A stretch of DNA of 64,000 bases from positions 434,001-498,000 of the forward strand of contig CAWDKQ010000011.1 of assembly GCA_963802915.1 (NCBI GenBank), read 5' to 3'. The position numbers and the translations under genes are program-made. Of this stretch, positions 32,834-40,375 are shown one piece after another; positions within the stretch are counted from its first letter, which is position 1, and each line of letters begins with the position of its first letter. Under the pieces are notes generated by a model. It was given only the letters and a program-made list of their open reading frames with translations, was not told the DNA's origin and made no database searches. Source of the stretch: JAICMB01 sp963802915 (lineage in GTDB: Bacteria; Acidobacteriota; Terriglobia; Bryobacterales; Bryobacteraceae).

Positions 32834-35143
32834 GTGATTCCGAGATTAATTTCCCTGGTCGCGCTATGCGCCTGCCTCGGCGCGACCGACTCCAATCTGC
32901 TGAACAAACGTTGGAATGCACACTGGCTATCCGTACCGGGCGTGTCGCCGCACGACTACGGCGTTTATCATTTTCGCCGCACCTTCAATCTGGCCGAGCA
33001 GCCGCGAACGTTCGTAGTCCATGTTAGCGGAGATAATCGCTACCAGCTTTTCGTTAACGGCGAGCTGACGTCGGTCGGTCCGGCGCGCGGCGATCTGTTC
33101 CACTGGCGCTATGAAACCGTCGACATCGCGTCGAAGCTGAAGGCCGGCAAGAACACGCTGGCAGCGGTCGTGTGGAACGACGGGCCGTATACAGCCGTTG
33201 CGCAGATTTCGAACGTCACCGGATTTATTTTGCAGGGAGACTCGGACGCTGAGCAGATCGTCAACACCGGCGCCGAATGGCGCTGCATCATGGACCGCGC
33301 CTACACCGCGAATCCGGTTGCGAAAGATCAGAGGACCGGCTACACCGCCCTCGGACCGTCCGAAGAGTTGAATGCATCGCGCTATCCCTGGGGATGGCAG
33401 AACACTGATTTCGACGATGCGGATTGGCCGAAGGCCGCGGTGGGCACGAACGGCGAGCCGCGTGCCGATCAGGATGCCGGCAATTGCTGGTTCCTCGTTC
33501 CTCGCTCGATTCCGGCGGAAGAACGTCACCCTGAACAACCGATGCACGGACTCGCCGAGTTGGAGCGCGCCCCCATCGCCGCGCACACTTCCACGAAATT
33601 CATCCTCGATCAAGGCTACTTGACCACTGCCTATCCAGAGATCTCGGTTCACGGCGGAAACGGCGCGCGAATCGGAATCAAATATGCCGAAGGACTCTGG
33701 CTGCCAGGCAAGCCGCACGGCCAGGAAGAGAAAGGCGATCGCGATGTGATCGAGGGCAAGCGCTTCCTCGGCTATGAAGACGTGTACATCGCGGACGGTG
33801 CGGATCGCATCTATCGCCCTCTGTTCTGGCGAACCTATCGCTATGTGCAGGTAACAGTGCAAACGGCCGCGGAGCCGGTGTCTCTTTCATTCCATGGCGT
33901 CTTCACTGGTTATCCTTTCGAGCGCAGAGCGGCCCTTACTGGCGCGCCCCCCGAGATCGGCAAAATCCTCGATGTTGGTTGGCGCACCGCGCGTTTGTGC
34001 GCGCATGAATCGTACATGGACTGCCCCTATTACGAGCAGCTCCAGTATGCCGGCGACACGCGCATTCAAGGTCTGGTGTCGCTCTATATGTCAGGCGACG
34101 GCCGGCTGCTGCGCAACGCCATCGAGCAATTGAATTCCTCTCGCACGGCCGAAGGCCTTACCTATTCGCGCGCGCCCTCTGCCCTGCCCCAATACATTCC
34201 GGGATTCTCACTGTGGTGGATCGGGATGCTGCACGATTACTGGATGTACGTGGACGATCCGCAATTTGTGAAGAGCATGCTGCCGGGCGTCCGCGCGGTG
34301 CTTTCGTATTTCGAAGGCATCGAAAAATCGGATGGCCGCTTAGGTCCGCTGCATTGGTGGCCCTATGTCGATTGGAATCCGCATTGGGAAGGTGGCATTC
34401 CCCCGTCGAGCGGAACCGGCGACTCGTCTCTCAACGACCTGCAACTCGACCTGGCCTATCAATGGGCGTCCGACATGGAAGACAAACTGGGAAGCGCGAC
34501 CCTTGCGGTTCAGGATCGTGTCGAGGCGAGGCATCTCCGGCAGATCATCCGCGACTCCTACTTCGATAGCACACGAGGATTGATCGCCGACACACCAGCG
34601 AAACAGGAATTCTCGCAGCAGGCGAATTCGCTGGCCGTGCTGGCGGGCGTGTTCGAAGGACCGCAAGCGCGAGAAGTAATGAACAAAATCGCCGCGGACG
34701 ATTCTCTTGTCCAAGCCTCCACGTATTTCCGCGCCTATCTCAATGAAGCTCTCCTGAGAGCCGGATTAGGAAACCGCTATTTACAAATGCTAGGTCCCTG
34801 GCACACGATGCTGGGAATGCATCTGACGACCTGGGCGGAAGCGTTAAGTTTCGATCGCTCGGACTGTCACGCCTGGGGAGCGAGTCCAAACTACGAACTG
34901 TTTCGAACGGTCCTGGGGGTCGAACCGATCGCGCCGGGGTTCAAGAAGGTGCGAATCGCCCCGAACATGAACGGACTGCCGGAAATATCGGGATCGGTGC
35001 CCTCGCCCCTCGGCCCCATCTCGGTATCGCTGAAGACAGGCGGAAAAGCCGTAATCGAACTTCCAACTGGCTTGGACGGGGAGTTCGTGTGGCAAGGAAA
35101 GACCCGGGCGTTGAAGGAGGGTCGAACCGAGATCGGACTATAA
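32834..35143 (+). CDS. Alpha-L-rhamnosidase-like enzyme, glycoside hydrolase family 78
   Basis: Secreted protein of 769 aa from a GTG start with signal peptide MIPRLISLVALCACLG. The N-terminal beta-sandwich domains (to about residue 370) include a lectin-like jelly roll with RYQLFVNGELTSVGPARGD. The (alpha/alpha)6 barrel carries the GH78 signatures MDCPYYEQLQYAGDTR, with the general-acid-region acidic residues, a WWPYVDW motif and SDCHAWGASPNYEL near the end. GH78 enzymes release terminal L-rhamnose by inversion. The closely divergent sugar ABC importer, related to rhamnose transporters, supports a rhamnoside-use role. An ABC-independent debranching role is the alternative. Confidence 0.9.
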   Translation: MIPRLISLVALCACLGATDSNLLNKRWNAHWLSVPGVSPHDYGVYHFRRTFNLAEQPRTFVVHVSGDNRYQLFVNGELTSVGPARGDLFHWRYETVDIASKLKAGKNTLAAVVWNDGPYTAVAQISNVTGFILQGDSDAEQIVNTGAEWRCIMDRAYTANPVAKDQRTGYTALGPSEELNASRYPWGWQNTDFDDADWPKAAVGTNGEPRADQDAGNCWFLVPRSIPAEERHPEQPMHGLAELERAPIAAHTSTKFILDQGYLTTAYPEISVHGGNGARIGIKYAEGLWLPGKPHGQEEKGDRDVIEGKRFLGYEDVYIADGADRIYRPLFWRTYRYVQVTVQTAAEPVSLSFHGVFTGYPFERRAALTGAPPEIGKILDVGWRTARLCAHESYMDCPYYEQLQYAGDTRIQGLVSLYMSGDGRLLRNAIEQLNSSRTAEGLTYSRAPSALPQYIPGFSLWWIGMLHDYWMYVDDPQFVKSMLPGVRAVLSYFEGIEKSDGRLGPLHWWPYVDWNPHWEGGIPPSSGTGDSSLNDLQLDLAYQWASDMEDKLGSATLAVQDRVEARHLRQIIRDSYFDSTRGLIADTPAKQEFSQQANSLAVLAGVFEGPQAREVMNKIAADDSLVQASTYFRAYLNEALLRAGLGNRYLQMLGPWHTMLGMHLTTWAEALSFDRSDCHAWGASPNYELFRTVLGVEPIAPGFKKVRIAPNMNGLPEISGSVPSPLGPISVSLKTGGKAVIELPTGLDGEFVWQGKTRALKEGRTEIGL

Positions 35144-35182
35144 GGGGCGTTGGCGATCGCCGCTTGCTTACGCGCACGGTTC
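35144..35182. repeat. Dispersed intergenic repeat, partial copy C
   Basis: Between the convergent GH78 and DUF167 genes lies GGCGTTGGCGATCGCCGC followed by TTGCTTACGCGCACGGTTCC, nearly identical to part of copy B near 20.9 kb (GCGTTGGGCGACC..., TTGCTTACGCGCGCGGTTCC). It includes the palindrome GGCGATCGCC. It lacks the CCCCGACGG core. Confidence 0.6.
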
Positions 35183-35194
35183 CGCAACAAATCC

Positions 35195-35419
35195 TTACAT
35201 CTCGATATGAATGCGCTTCACGTGCGACGTTTCGCCGCTACGAATCGACACCCGGCTCTGCGCCACTCCAAAATGCTCGGCAAGAAAAGCGCACAACGCT
35301 TTATTCGCTTTTCCCTTCTCCGGCGCGGCGGCGACTTTCACCTTCCACGTTCCATCGGGAAGTTTCGCCACCAGTTCCGTCCGCGAGCTTTTAGGAATTA
35401 CTTTGACCGTTATGTCCAT
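35195..35419 (-). CDS. DUF167/YggU family protein
   Basis: Small protein of about 74 aa of the UPF0235 (YggU) family, of unknown cellular function and found across bacteria and archaea. The start MDITVKVIPKSSRTELV and the diagnostic segment VKVAAAPEKGKANKALCAFL are clear, followed by VSIRSGETSHVKRIHI. The ATG at 35419 was chosen; a TTG at 35434 is in frame. It overlaps the end of the receiver-domain gene by about 29 bases and is the last of a four-gene minus-strand run. Confidence 0.88.
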   Translation of the reverse strand: MDITVKVIPKSSRTELVAKLPDGTWKVKVAAAPEKGKANKALCAFLAEHFGVAQSRVSIRSGETSHVKRIHIEM

Positions 35420-35738
35420 GGGAAAGACGCGCAATCGTTTCGATCAGAGTCTTCGACGAACAGGGTTTGCGCAGTACACATGCAGCTCGCGCCGCGACGG
35501 TTTCACTGACGCCCTGCCGTCCAGACAAGACAATCACCGGGGTGGCCGCGGGCAGCCGGTTGAGCACTTCGTCGTATGCCGGCACGAGATCCAGCACCAG
35601 CACGTCTGCCGCGTCCGCCTGTAAGCACGCTTCGATTGCAGTCGAGACTGCCGACACGCGATGCCCGGCGCTCTCGAGCAGCAGTTTGCGCATCTCGAGC
35701 TGGTCGGGATCGTCTTCAAGCACCAGCACGTGGGCCAT
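35391..35738 (-). CDS. Stand-alone response regulator receiver protein
   Basis: A 115-aa single-domain receiver (CheY-like). Visible are the acidic pair LEDDPDQ, the phosphoacceptor aspartate in VLVLDLVPAYDE, the switch serine region VIVLSGRQG and the conserved lysine in CVLRKPCSSKTL. No output domain follows. The ATG at 35738 shares one base with the stop of the lipoprotein gene (TGATG), indicating coupled translation. Partner kinase unknown. Confidence 0.88.
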   Translation of the reverse strand: MAHVLVLEDDPDQLEMRKLLLESAGHRVSAVSTAIEACLQADAADVLVLDLVPAYDEVLNRLPAATPVIVLSGRQGVSETVAARAACVLRKPCSSKTLIETIARLSHGHNGQSNS

Positions 35739-36148
35739 CACCCAAAAATGACCTGCGCGATGACCAGTGATGGCAACTGGTTATTCCAGCTATCCGGAAC
35801 ATCGTCGAAGGCGAGACGGAAGGGTCGTGATTCGCCGGGTTTGAGCGCCTTCTTCACCACGCCGGCCCGCTCGCGAAGAATCATGACACCCATGCGATCG
35901 TAGAAAAGACAGAACACGTCCACACGATTCACTGTGCGATTCCCAGTGTTCTTAACGTTTCCTTCAATTTCCGTAAGCGTCTGCTTGGCGTAGCTTTCAC
36001 TGGCCTTCATGCTCACATCGCTGAGCGGCAGGTTATGGCTATAGGCTTTGCCTTCCGCCGTGAGCGGCGGCTCTTTTTGTTCTCGGGGTGCGCACCCGAC
36101 GGTGTAAAACAAAATGGCAAGCGAAAAGAAAATGGCTTTACGTGCCAC
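35738..36148 (-). CDS. FxLYD-domain lipoprotein
   Basis: Predicted lipoprotein of 136 aa from a GTG start. The signal MARKAIFFSLAILFYTVGC has a lipobox-like TVGC, with the cysteine as lipid anchor. The rest is a beta-rich FxLYD-type domain, seen in TEIEGNVKNTGNRTVNRVD followed by VFCLFYDRMG and LKPGESRPFRLAFDDVP. Such domains occur in many extracytoplasmic proteins and no specific function is known. It overlaps the pmbA gene by 11 bases upstream and the receiver gene by one base downstream. Confidence 0.78.
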   Translation of the reverse strand: MARKAIFFSLAILFYTVGCAPREQKEPPLTAEGKAYSHNLPLSDVSMKASESYAKQTLTEIEGNVKNTGNRTVNRVDVFCLFYDRMGVMILRERAGVVKKALKPGESRPFRLAFDDVPDSWNNQLPSLVIAQVIFG

Positions 36149-37481
36149 TGATGGTCATCTCCTCGATCACCAGGGTCGGCGATGCGGTCGAGCCGCGGAA
36201 CTCCAGATCGGAGCCGATTGCCGAGATGCCGAGCAGCATCTGCGACAGATTTGCAGCAATGGTGATCTCGGATACAGGATACGCGAATTCACCGCTCTCA
36301 ATCCACAGGCCCGTGGCGCCGCGCGAGTAATCGCCCGTAACCGTATTCACGCCGGAGCCGATCAGCTCCGTCACATAAAGGCCGCGAGGAAGCGATTGAA
36401 TAATCTCCTCCTGCGATCGCTCGCCTTTTTCGAGGAATAAATTGTTGTGCCCGATACTCGCGTTTCCCGTGATACCGCGAGCCGCGTTTCCCGTCGTGGT
36501 AAGCCCGAGCTTGCGGGCCGTGTACGTATTGAGGAGCCAGTTTTTCAAGACGCCGCGTTCGATCACAACCGTCCGCCGCGTCGCCACGCCTTCATCGTCG
36601 AAGGGGCTGCTTCCGAAGAGCCCCGGAATGGTTCCATCGTCTGTCAAAGTGACAAACTCGGGAGCGATCTTCTCACCCAGCTTAGACGCGAGAAACGAAG
36701 CGTGCCGATAGATAGACTCGCCATCCACAGCTTCGAAGAGATGCCCCAGCAGGCTCCGGGCCGTGCGGGGTTCAAACACCACAGGCGCCTTTTGTGTCGG
36801 AATCTTGCGAGCGCCCAGCCGGCGTACGGCTCGCTCCGCCGCCTGCCGTCCGATCGATTCAGGAGTCTCCAAAGCCGCGAAACGCCGCGCGCTCGACGAC
36901 CAGTAATCGCGCTCCATCGATCCGTTCTGACGCGCCACCGGGCTCACTCCGAGCGAACAACTGCTGCTCCGATACGTCCCCACGAATCCCAGCGAATTGG
37001 CAAAAACACGCTGCCCCGTATGCGCGCCAAACGAGGAGCCCTCCGAGTTCACAATTCGTGGATCGAAAGACAAAGCCGCTTCTTCGGTCTCCTTCGCCAG
37101 TGCAATTCTCTGCACCGTATCCACGTACTTCAGGTCCTCGTTATAGAGCTCTAAATCGGCGCTGAGAGAGCCGAGTTGCGTTGGGTCGGGAAGTCCGGCA
37201 TCCGGATCTTCCGTACTGATCCGCGCGATCTCAATCGCGGAGCGCACCAGCGCCCGGATTCCATCGGGAGTGAGATCGGAAGTATAGGAAGAACCGACGC
37301 GTTTGCCGAGCAGGACGCGCAGTCCGGCCGCGCGCGAACCGGCATCCTTAATAGACTCCACTTCCCGCATGCGCACCGTAACATCAAACTCCTCGCCTTC
37401 CGCGAGGGTGCATTCTGCTTCGGTCGCGCCACTGTCGAGGGCTTGGCGTATGATGTCGCGGGAAAGTTCGGGATCGAGCAC
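36138..37481 (-). CDS. pmbA: TldD/PmbA family protein (PmbA/TldE)
   Basis: A 447-aa protein of the TldD/PmbA (modulator of DNA gyrase) family. TldE/PmbA partners TldD in a heterodimeric protease that processes peptide antibiotics and degrades unfolded peptides. The N-terminal strand-helix region and the central motif VVFEPRTARSLLGHLFEAV are typical. The HExxxH motif of TldD is absent, as expected for the TldE subunit. The glycine-rich end NTVTGDYSRGATGLWIESGE also fits. The start is a GTG at 37481 with AGAAG upstream. No tldD gene lies next to it in this window. Confidence 0.88.
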   Translation of the reverse strand: MLDPELSRDIIRQALDSGATEAECTLAEGEEFDVTVRMREVESIKDAGSRAAGLRVLLGKRVGSSYTSDLTPDGIRALVRSAIEIARISTEDPDAGLPDPTQLGSLSADLELYNEDLKYVDTVQRIALAKETEEAALSFDPRIVNSEGSSFGAHTGQRVFANSLGFVGTYRSSSCSLGVSPVARQNGSMERDYWSSSARRFAALETPESIGRQAAERAVRRLGARKIPTQKAPVVFEPRTARSLLGHLFEAVDGESIYRHASFLASKLGEKIAPEFVTLTDDGTIPGLFGSSPFDDEGVATRRTVVIERGVLKNWLLNTYTARKLGLTTTGNAARGITGNASIGHNNLFLEKGERSQEEIIQSLPRGLYVTELIGSGVNTVTGDYSRGATGLWIESGEFAYPVSEITIAANLSQMLLGISAIGSDLEFRGSTASPTLVIEEMTISGT

Positions 37482-37526
37482 TTCTTCTATTTACGCACGA
37501 CGCTCAACTGTTAGCATTGTTCCTTG

Positions 37527-38282
37527 ATGCGACTGGCAGCAATCATCGCGCTTTCCTTGGCAAGCGGATGGGCACAAGCCCCCGAATTCACCTACATGGT
37601 GGTGCACACGTATCCGCACGACCGCGACGCGTTCACTCAAGGCCTGGAATACCACGACGGCTTCCTGTATGAAGGCACCGGACGCGAAGGACATTCGTCC
37701 TTGCGTAAGGAGAAACTCGAGACCGGACAGGTGCTCCAGCGTGTCGATCTAACGTCGCAGTATTTCGGTGAAGGCATCACCGTTATCAACGGCAAGATTC
37801 TGGAGCTCACATGGAAAGCCCAAACCGGTTTCATTTACGATCGCAACAGTTTTCATCTCCTTCGCAACTTCAACTATTCAGGCGAAGGCTGGGGCCTCGC
37901 GAACGACGGCAAGACCGTTTACATGAGCGATGGAACCGCGCAAATCCGCTTTTGGGATCCGCAAACTCTGAAGGAGGAGCGGCGCATTTCCGTCCACGAT
38001 GGCACGCGAGCGATCGACAATCTCAATGAGCTCGAATATGTGCGCGGCGAGATTTACGCCAACATCTGGACCACGAATCGCATCGCGCGCATTTCTCCCG
38101 CTGACGGCCACGTGATCGCGTGGATCGATTTGACCGGGCTGTTGAAGCCTGCCGATCTGGCCGAGCCCGTCGACGTGCTCAACGGCATCGCCTACGATTC
38201 GGCGCGAGACCGTCTCTTCGTCACCGGGAAGCTCTGGCCAAAGCTGTTTGAAATAAAAGTAGTGCCCAAGCTCTTCCATTAA
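37527..38282 (+). CDS. Glutaminyl-peptide cyclotransferase (bacterial beta-propeller type)
   Basis: Secreted enzyme of about 251 aa that converts N-terminal glutamine to pyroglutamate. A signal peptide (MRLAAIIALSLASGWAQA) precedes a five-bladed beta-propeller. Family signatures are present: HDRDAFTQGLEYHDGFLYEG at the start, then TGREGHSSLRK, FGEGITVINGKILELTW, GEGWGLANDGKTVYMSDG and the C-terminal VLNGIAYDSARDRLFVTGK with WPKLFEI. These match plant/bacterial QC, not the animal zinc-dependent fold. It diverges from pmbA and precedes an SDR gene. Confidence 0.92.
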   Translation: MRLAAIIALSLASGWAQAPEFTYMVVHTYPHDRDAFTQGLEYHDGFLYEGTGREGHSSLRKEKLETGQVLQRVDLTSQYFGEGITVINGKILELTWKAQTGFIYDRNSFHLLRNFNYSGEGWGLANDGKTVYMSDGTAQIRFWDPQTLKEERRISVHDGTRAIDNLNELEYVRGEIYANIWTTNRIARISPADGHVIAWIDLTGLLKPADLAEPVDVLNGIAYDSARDRLFVTGKLWPKLFEIKVVPKLFH

Positions 38283-38309
38283 CCTGCCGACCTGTGTTCG
38301 TATAGACAC

Positions 38310-39128
38310 ATGTTCACACTTGAAGGCAAGGCAGCCCTGGTCACCGGATCGGGGCGCGGAATCGGTCGCGCGATCGCGAAACAGCTTGCATCGGCCGGAG
38401 CTTCCGTGATGCTGAACGACATCGACAAAGATGTCCTCACGGAAGCCGAAAAAGAAGTGGGACCGCGTTCGAAATCGCTCGCGGGGGACCTGACCGCGCC
38501 GGACTTTCCGAAAAAGCTCGTCGAAGCCACCATCGCCAATTTTGGCTCCATCGATATCATCGTCAACAATGCCGGCTACACCTGGGATAACGTGATCCAA
38601 AAAATGTCGGACGAACAATTTCAAGCCATGCTCGACATTCACATCGTGGCGCCGTTCCGTGTGCTGCGCGCCGCGTCCGGCTGGATCCGCGATACAGCAA
38701 AGCGTGAGACGGCCGAAGGCAAGCGCGTGATGCGCAAAGTAGTGAATATCACGTCCATCTCGGGAACAGACGGCAATGCCGGCCAAGCGGGATATTCGTC
38801 CGGCAAAGCAGCCGTCATCGGTTTAACGAAGACGATGGCGAAAGAATGGGGCCGCTACAACGTCAACGTGAACTGCGTTGGCTTCGGTCTCATCGAGACA
38901 CGTCTTATACAGCCGTTATTGGGCGAAGGCGCGGCAATCGAGATGAAAGGCCGCCAGATTCCAGTCGGCGTGCAGCAGCGCCTGCTCGAAACGGCCAAAG
39001 CCGCGAATCCGTTAGGACGTCTCGGAACGCCGGAAGAAGCCGCCGGAGCCGTTGTCTTCTTTTGCTCGCCGTTATCGGATTACGTCAGCGGCGAAGTGAT
39101 GATTTGCAGCGGCGGCTCGCACTTTTGA
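38310..39128 (+). CDS. Short-chain dehydrogenase/reductase (FabG-like)
   Basis: NAD(P)-dependent SDR of 272 aa. The Rossmann motif is TGSGRGIGRAIAKQL (residues 12-26), followed by the structural NNAG and the catalytic tetrad residues: Ser in NITSISGTDG and Tyr/Lys in GYSSGKAAVIG. The C-terminus LSDYVSGEVMICSGGSHF is typical of FabG-like enzymes. An insertion of about ten residues around residue 130 (IRDTAKRETAEGKRVM) distinguishes it from canonical FabG. Substrate unknown; 3-oxoacyl or polyol reduction are possibilities. The next gene begins three bases after it. Confidence 0.92.
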   Translation: MFTLEGKAALVTGSGRGIGRAIAKQLASAGASVMLNDIDKDVLTEAEKEVGPRSKSLAGDLTAPDFPKKLVEATIANFGSIDIIVNNAGYTWDNVIQKMSDEQFQAMLDIHIVAPFRVLRAASGWIRDTAKRETAEGKRVMRKVVNITSISGTDGNAGQAGYSSGKAAVIGLTKTMAKEWGRYNVNVNCVGFGLIETRLIQPLLGEGAAIEMKGRQIPVGVQQRLLETAKAANPLGRLGTPEEAAGAVVFFCSPLSDYVSGEVMICSGGSHF

Positions 39129-39131
39129 ACC

Positions 39132-39989
39132 ATGCGCCTCGCCTTGGCATTCCTGTTTCTCGCAGCCGTCATTTACGCCGCCGATACGCGGACGCCCACC
39201 GAAGACGGCATCGTCTATGGCGAAGCAGACGGAGTGAAGCTCACGATGGACTACTACGCTCCGAAGGGACCGGGCGTACATCCCATCGCCATCATCATTC
39301 ACGGCGGCGGTTATCAACGTGGAGACAGCAAGAGCGGCAGCGAAGCCTATTGCGCCGATTTCCTCGCTCCCGCCGGCTACGCAGCGTTCTCCATCAATTA
39401 CCGTCTCGCGCCGAAATATCCGTACCCGTACATGGTCTACGATGTCGAGAATTCCGTCCGCTATCTGCGGAAGAACGCCAAGAGGTGGAACGCGGATCCG
39501 GATAAAATCGCACTCGTCGGCGGTTCCGCGGGAGGATTCCTCAGCAACATGGTGGGGCTCTTGAATGCACCCGGCGCTGAAGTACAGGCCGTGGTCACGC
39601 TGTTCGCGCAAAGCAGTTTCGCCACCGTTCCTTTGAACAAGGACGTGCACGCGCTCCTCGATCCATTGATCAAAGCAAAAGGCGAAGAAGAGGCATTACG
39701 CGAAGCCTCGCCGATCACTTATGTCAGCAAGAACGCGCCACCGTTCTTACAGATCATCGGCGATCGCGACGAATATATCCCGTTCACCGAAGCGACCAAT
39801 CTTCAGGCGGCACTCCAAAAGGCCGGCGTACGCTGCGACATCATCCGCATCCCGAACGGCATGCACGGCACGGGAGGTTGGCACAAGCTGCCCGGCGTGC
39901 CCGACTGGGAGCGCCAGATGGTTGAATGGCTCAATACAACGCTGCATCACGAAGGGCCAATTGGTGAAGGCATTCGCAAGCGAGTTTAG
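39132..39989 (+). CDS. Secreted alpha/beta hydrolase (esterase/lipase type)
   Basis: A 285-aa esterase with a signal peptide (MRLALAFLFLAAVIYA). The oxyanion-hole motif IIHGGGYQRGD and the nucleophile elbow GGSAGGFLSN, with catalytic serine, are those of the HSL/BD-FAE group. The catalytic Asp lies in IIGDRDEYIPF and the His in PNGMHGTGGWH. It probably removes acyl groups from esters such as polysaccharide decorations; the true substrate is not known. It lies directly downstream of the SDR gene and is followed by a block of repeats. Confidence 0.9.
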   Translation: MRLALAFLFLAAVIYAADTRTPTEDGIVYGEADGVKLTMDYYAPKGPGVHPIAIIIHGGGYQRGDSKSGSEAYCADFLAPAGYAAFSINYRLAPKYPYPYMVYDVENSVRYLRKNAKRWNADPDKIALVGGSAGGFLSNMVGLLNAPGAEVQAVVTLFAQSSFATVPLNKDVHALLDPLIKAKGEEEALREASPITYVSKNAPPFLQIIGDRDEYIPFTEATNLQAALQKAGVRCDIIRIPNGMHGTGGWHKLPGVPDWERQMVEWLNTTLHHEGPIGEGIRKRV

Positions 39990-40330
39990 TGCCCCTCCCT
40001 TACGGTCAGGGTTCCGTGGGGTCGGTAGAAAGACCGCTTCCTCCGGTCGCGGCTCGGAACGAGTGTCGGCGGTGGCACGACAGCGTTGCGGAACCCCGAC
40101 GGTATCGGAGGGGGGCAATAGCCGATTTTTTTACAGACCCTGACGGTCGCGGCTCGGAATGAGTGTCGGCGGTGACGCGACACGGTGAAAATCCGGAGTA
40201 GCGTTGCGGAACCCCGACGGTAACGAGGGGGGCAATAGCCGATTTTTTCACAGACCCCGACGGTCGCGGCTCGGAACGAGTGTCGGCGGTGACACGACAG
40301 CGTTGCGGAACCCCGACGGTATCGGAATGG
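39990..40330. repeat. Block of three tandem copies of the dispersed intergenic repeat (copy D)
   Basis: The 386-base gap between the convergent hydrolase and cytochrome b genes is almost wholly repeats. The unit runs CGGTCGCGGCTCGGAACGAG, TGTCGGCGGTGACACGACAG, CGTTGCGGAACCCCGACGGT, then GGAGGGGGGCAATAGCC and a T-run with ACAGACCC. Unit 1 spans about 40044-40143, unit 2 about 40144-40261 (with a 17-base insert) and unit 3 about 40261-40326, truncated. An inverted copy of the gene-proximal part (GCCCCTCCCTTACGG) lies at 39990-40015. The remaining bases to 40375 hold nothing recognised. Confidence 0.85.
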
Positions 40331-40375
40331 AGGCTCGCGAATAAACGGCGGTCTTACACTGGCCCTCGAACGATT

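Noticed and set aside
39990..40330. CRISPR array
   Set aside because: There are only three units of 65-118 bases with almost no unique spacer sequence and no cas genes nearby.
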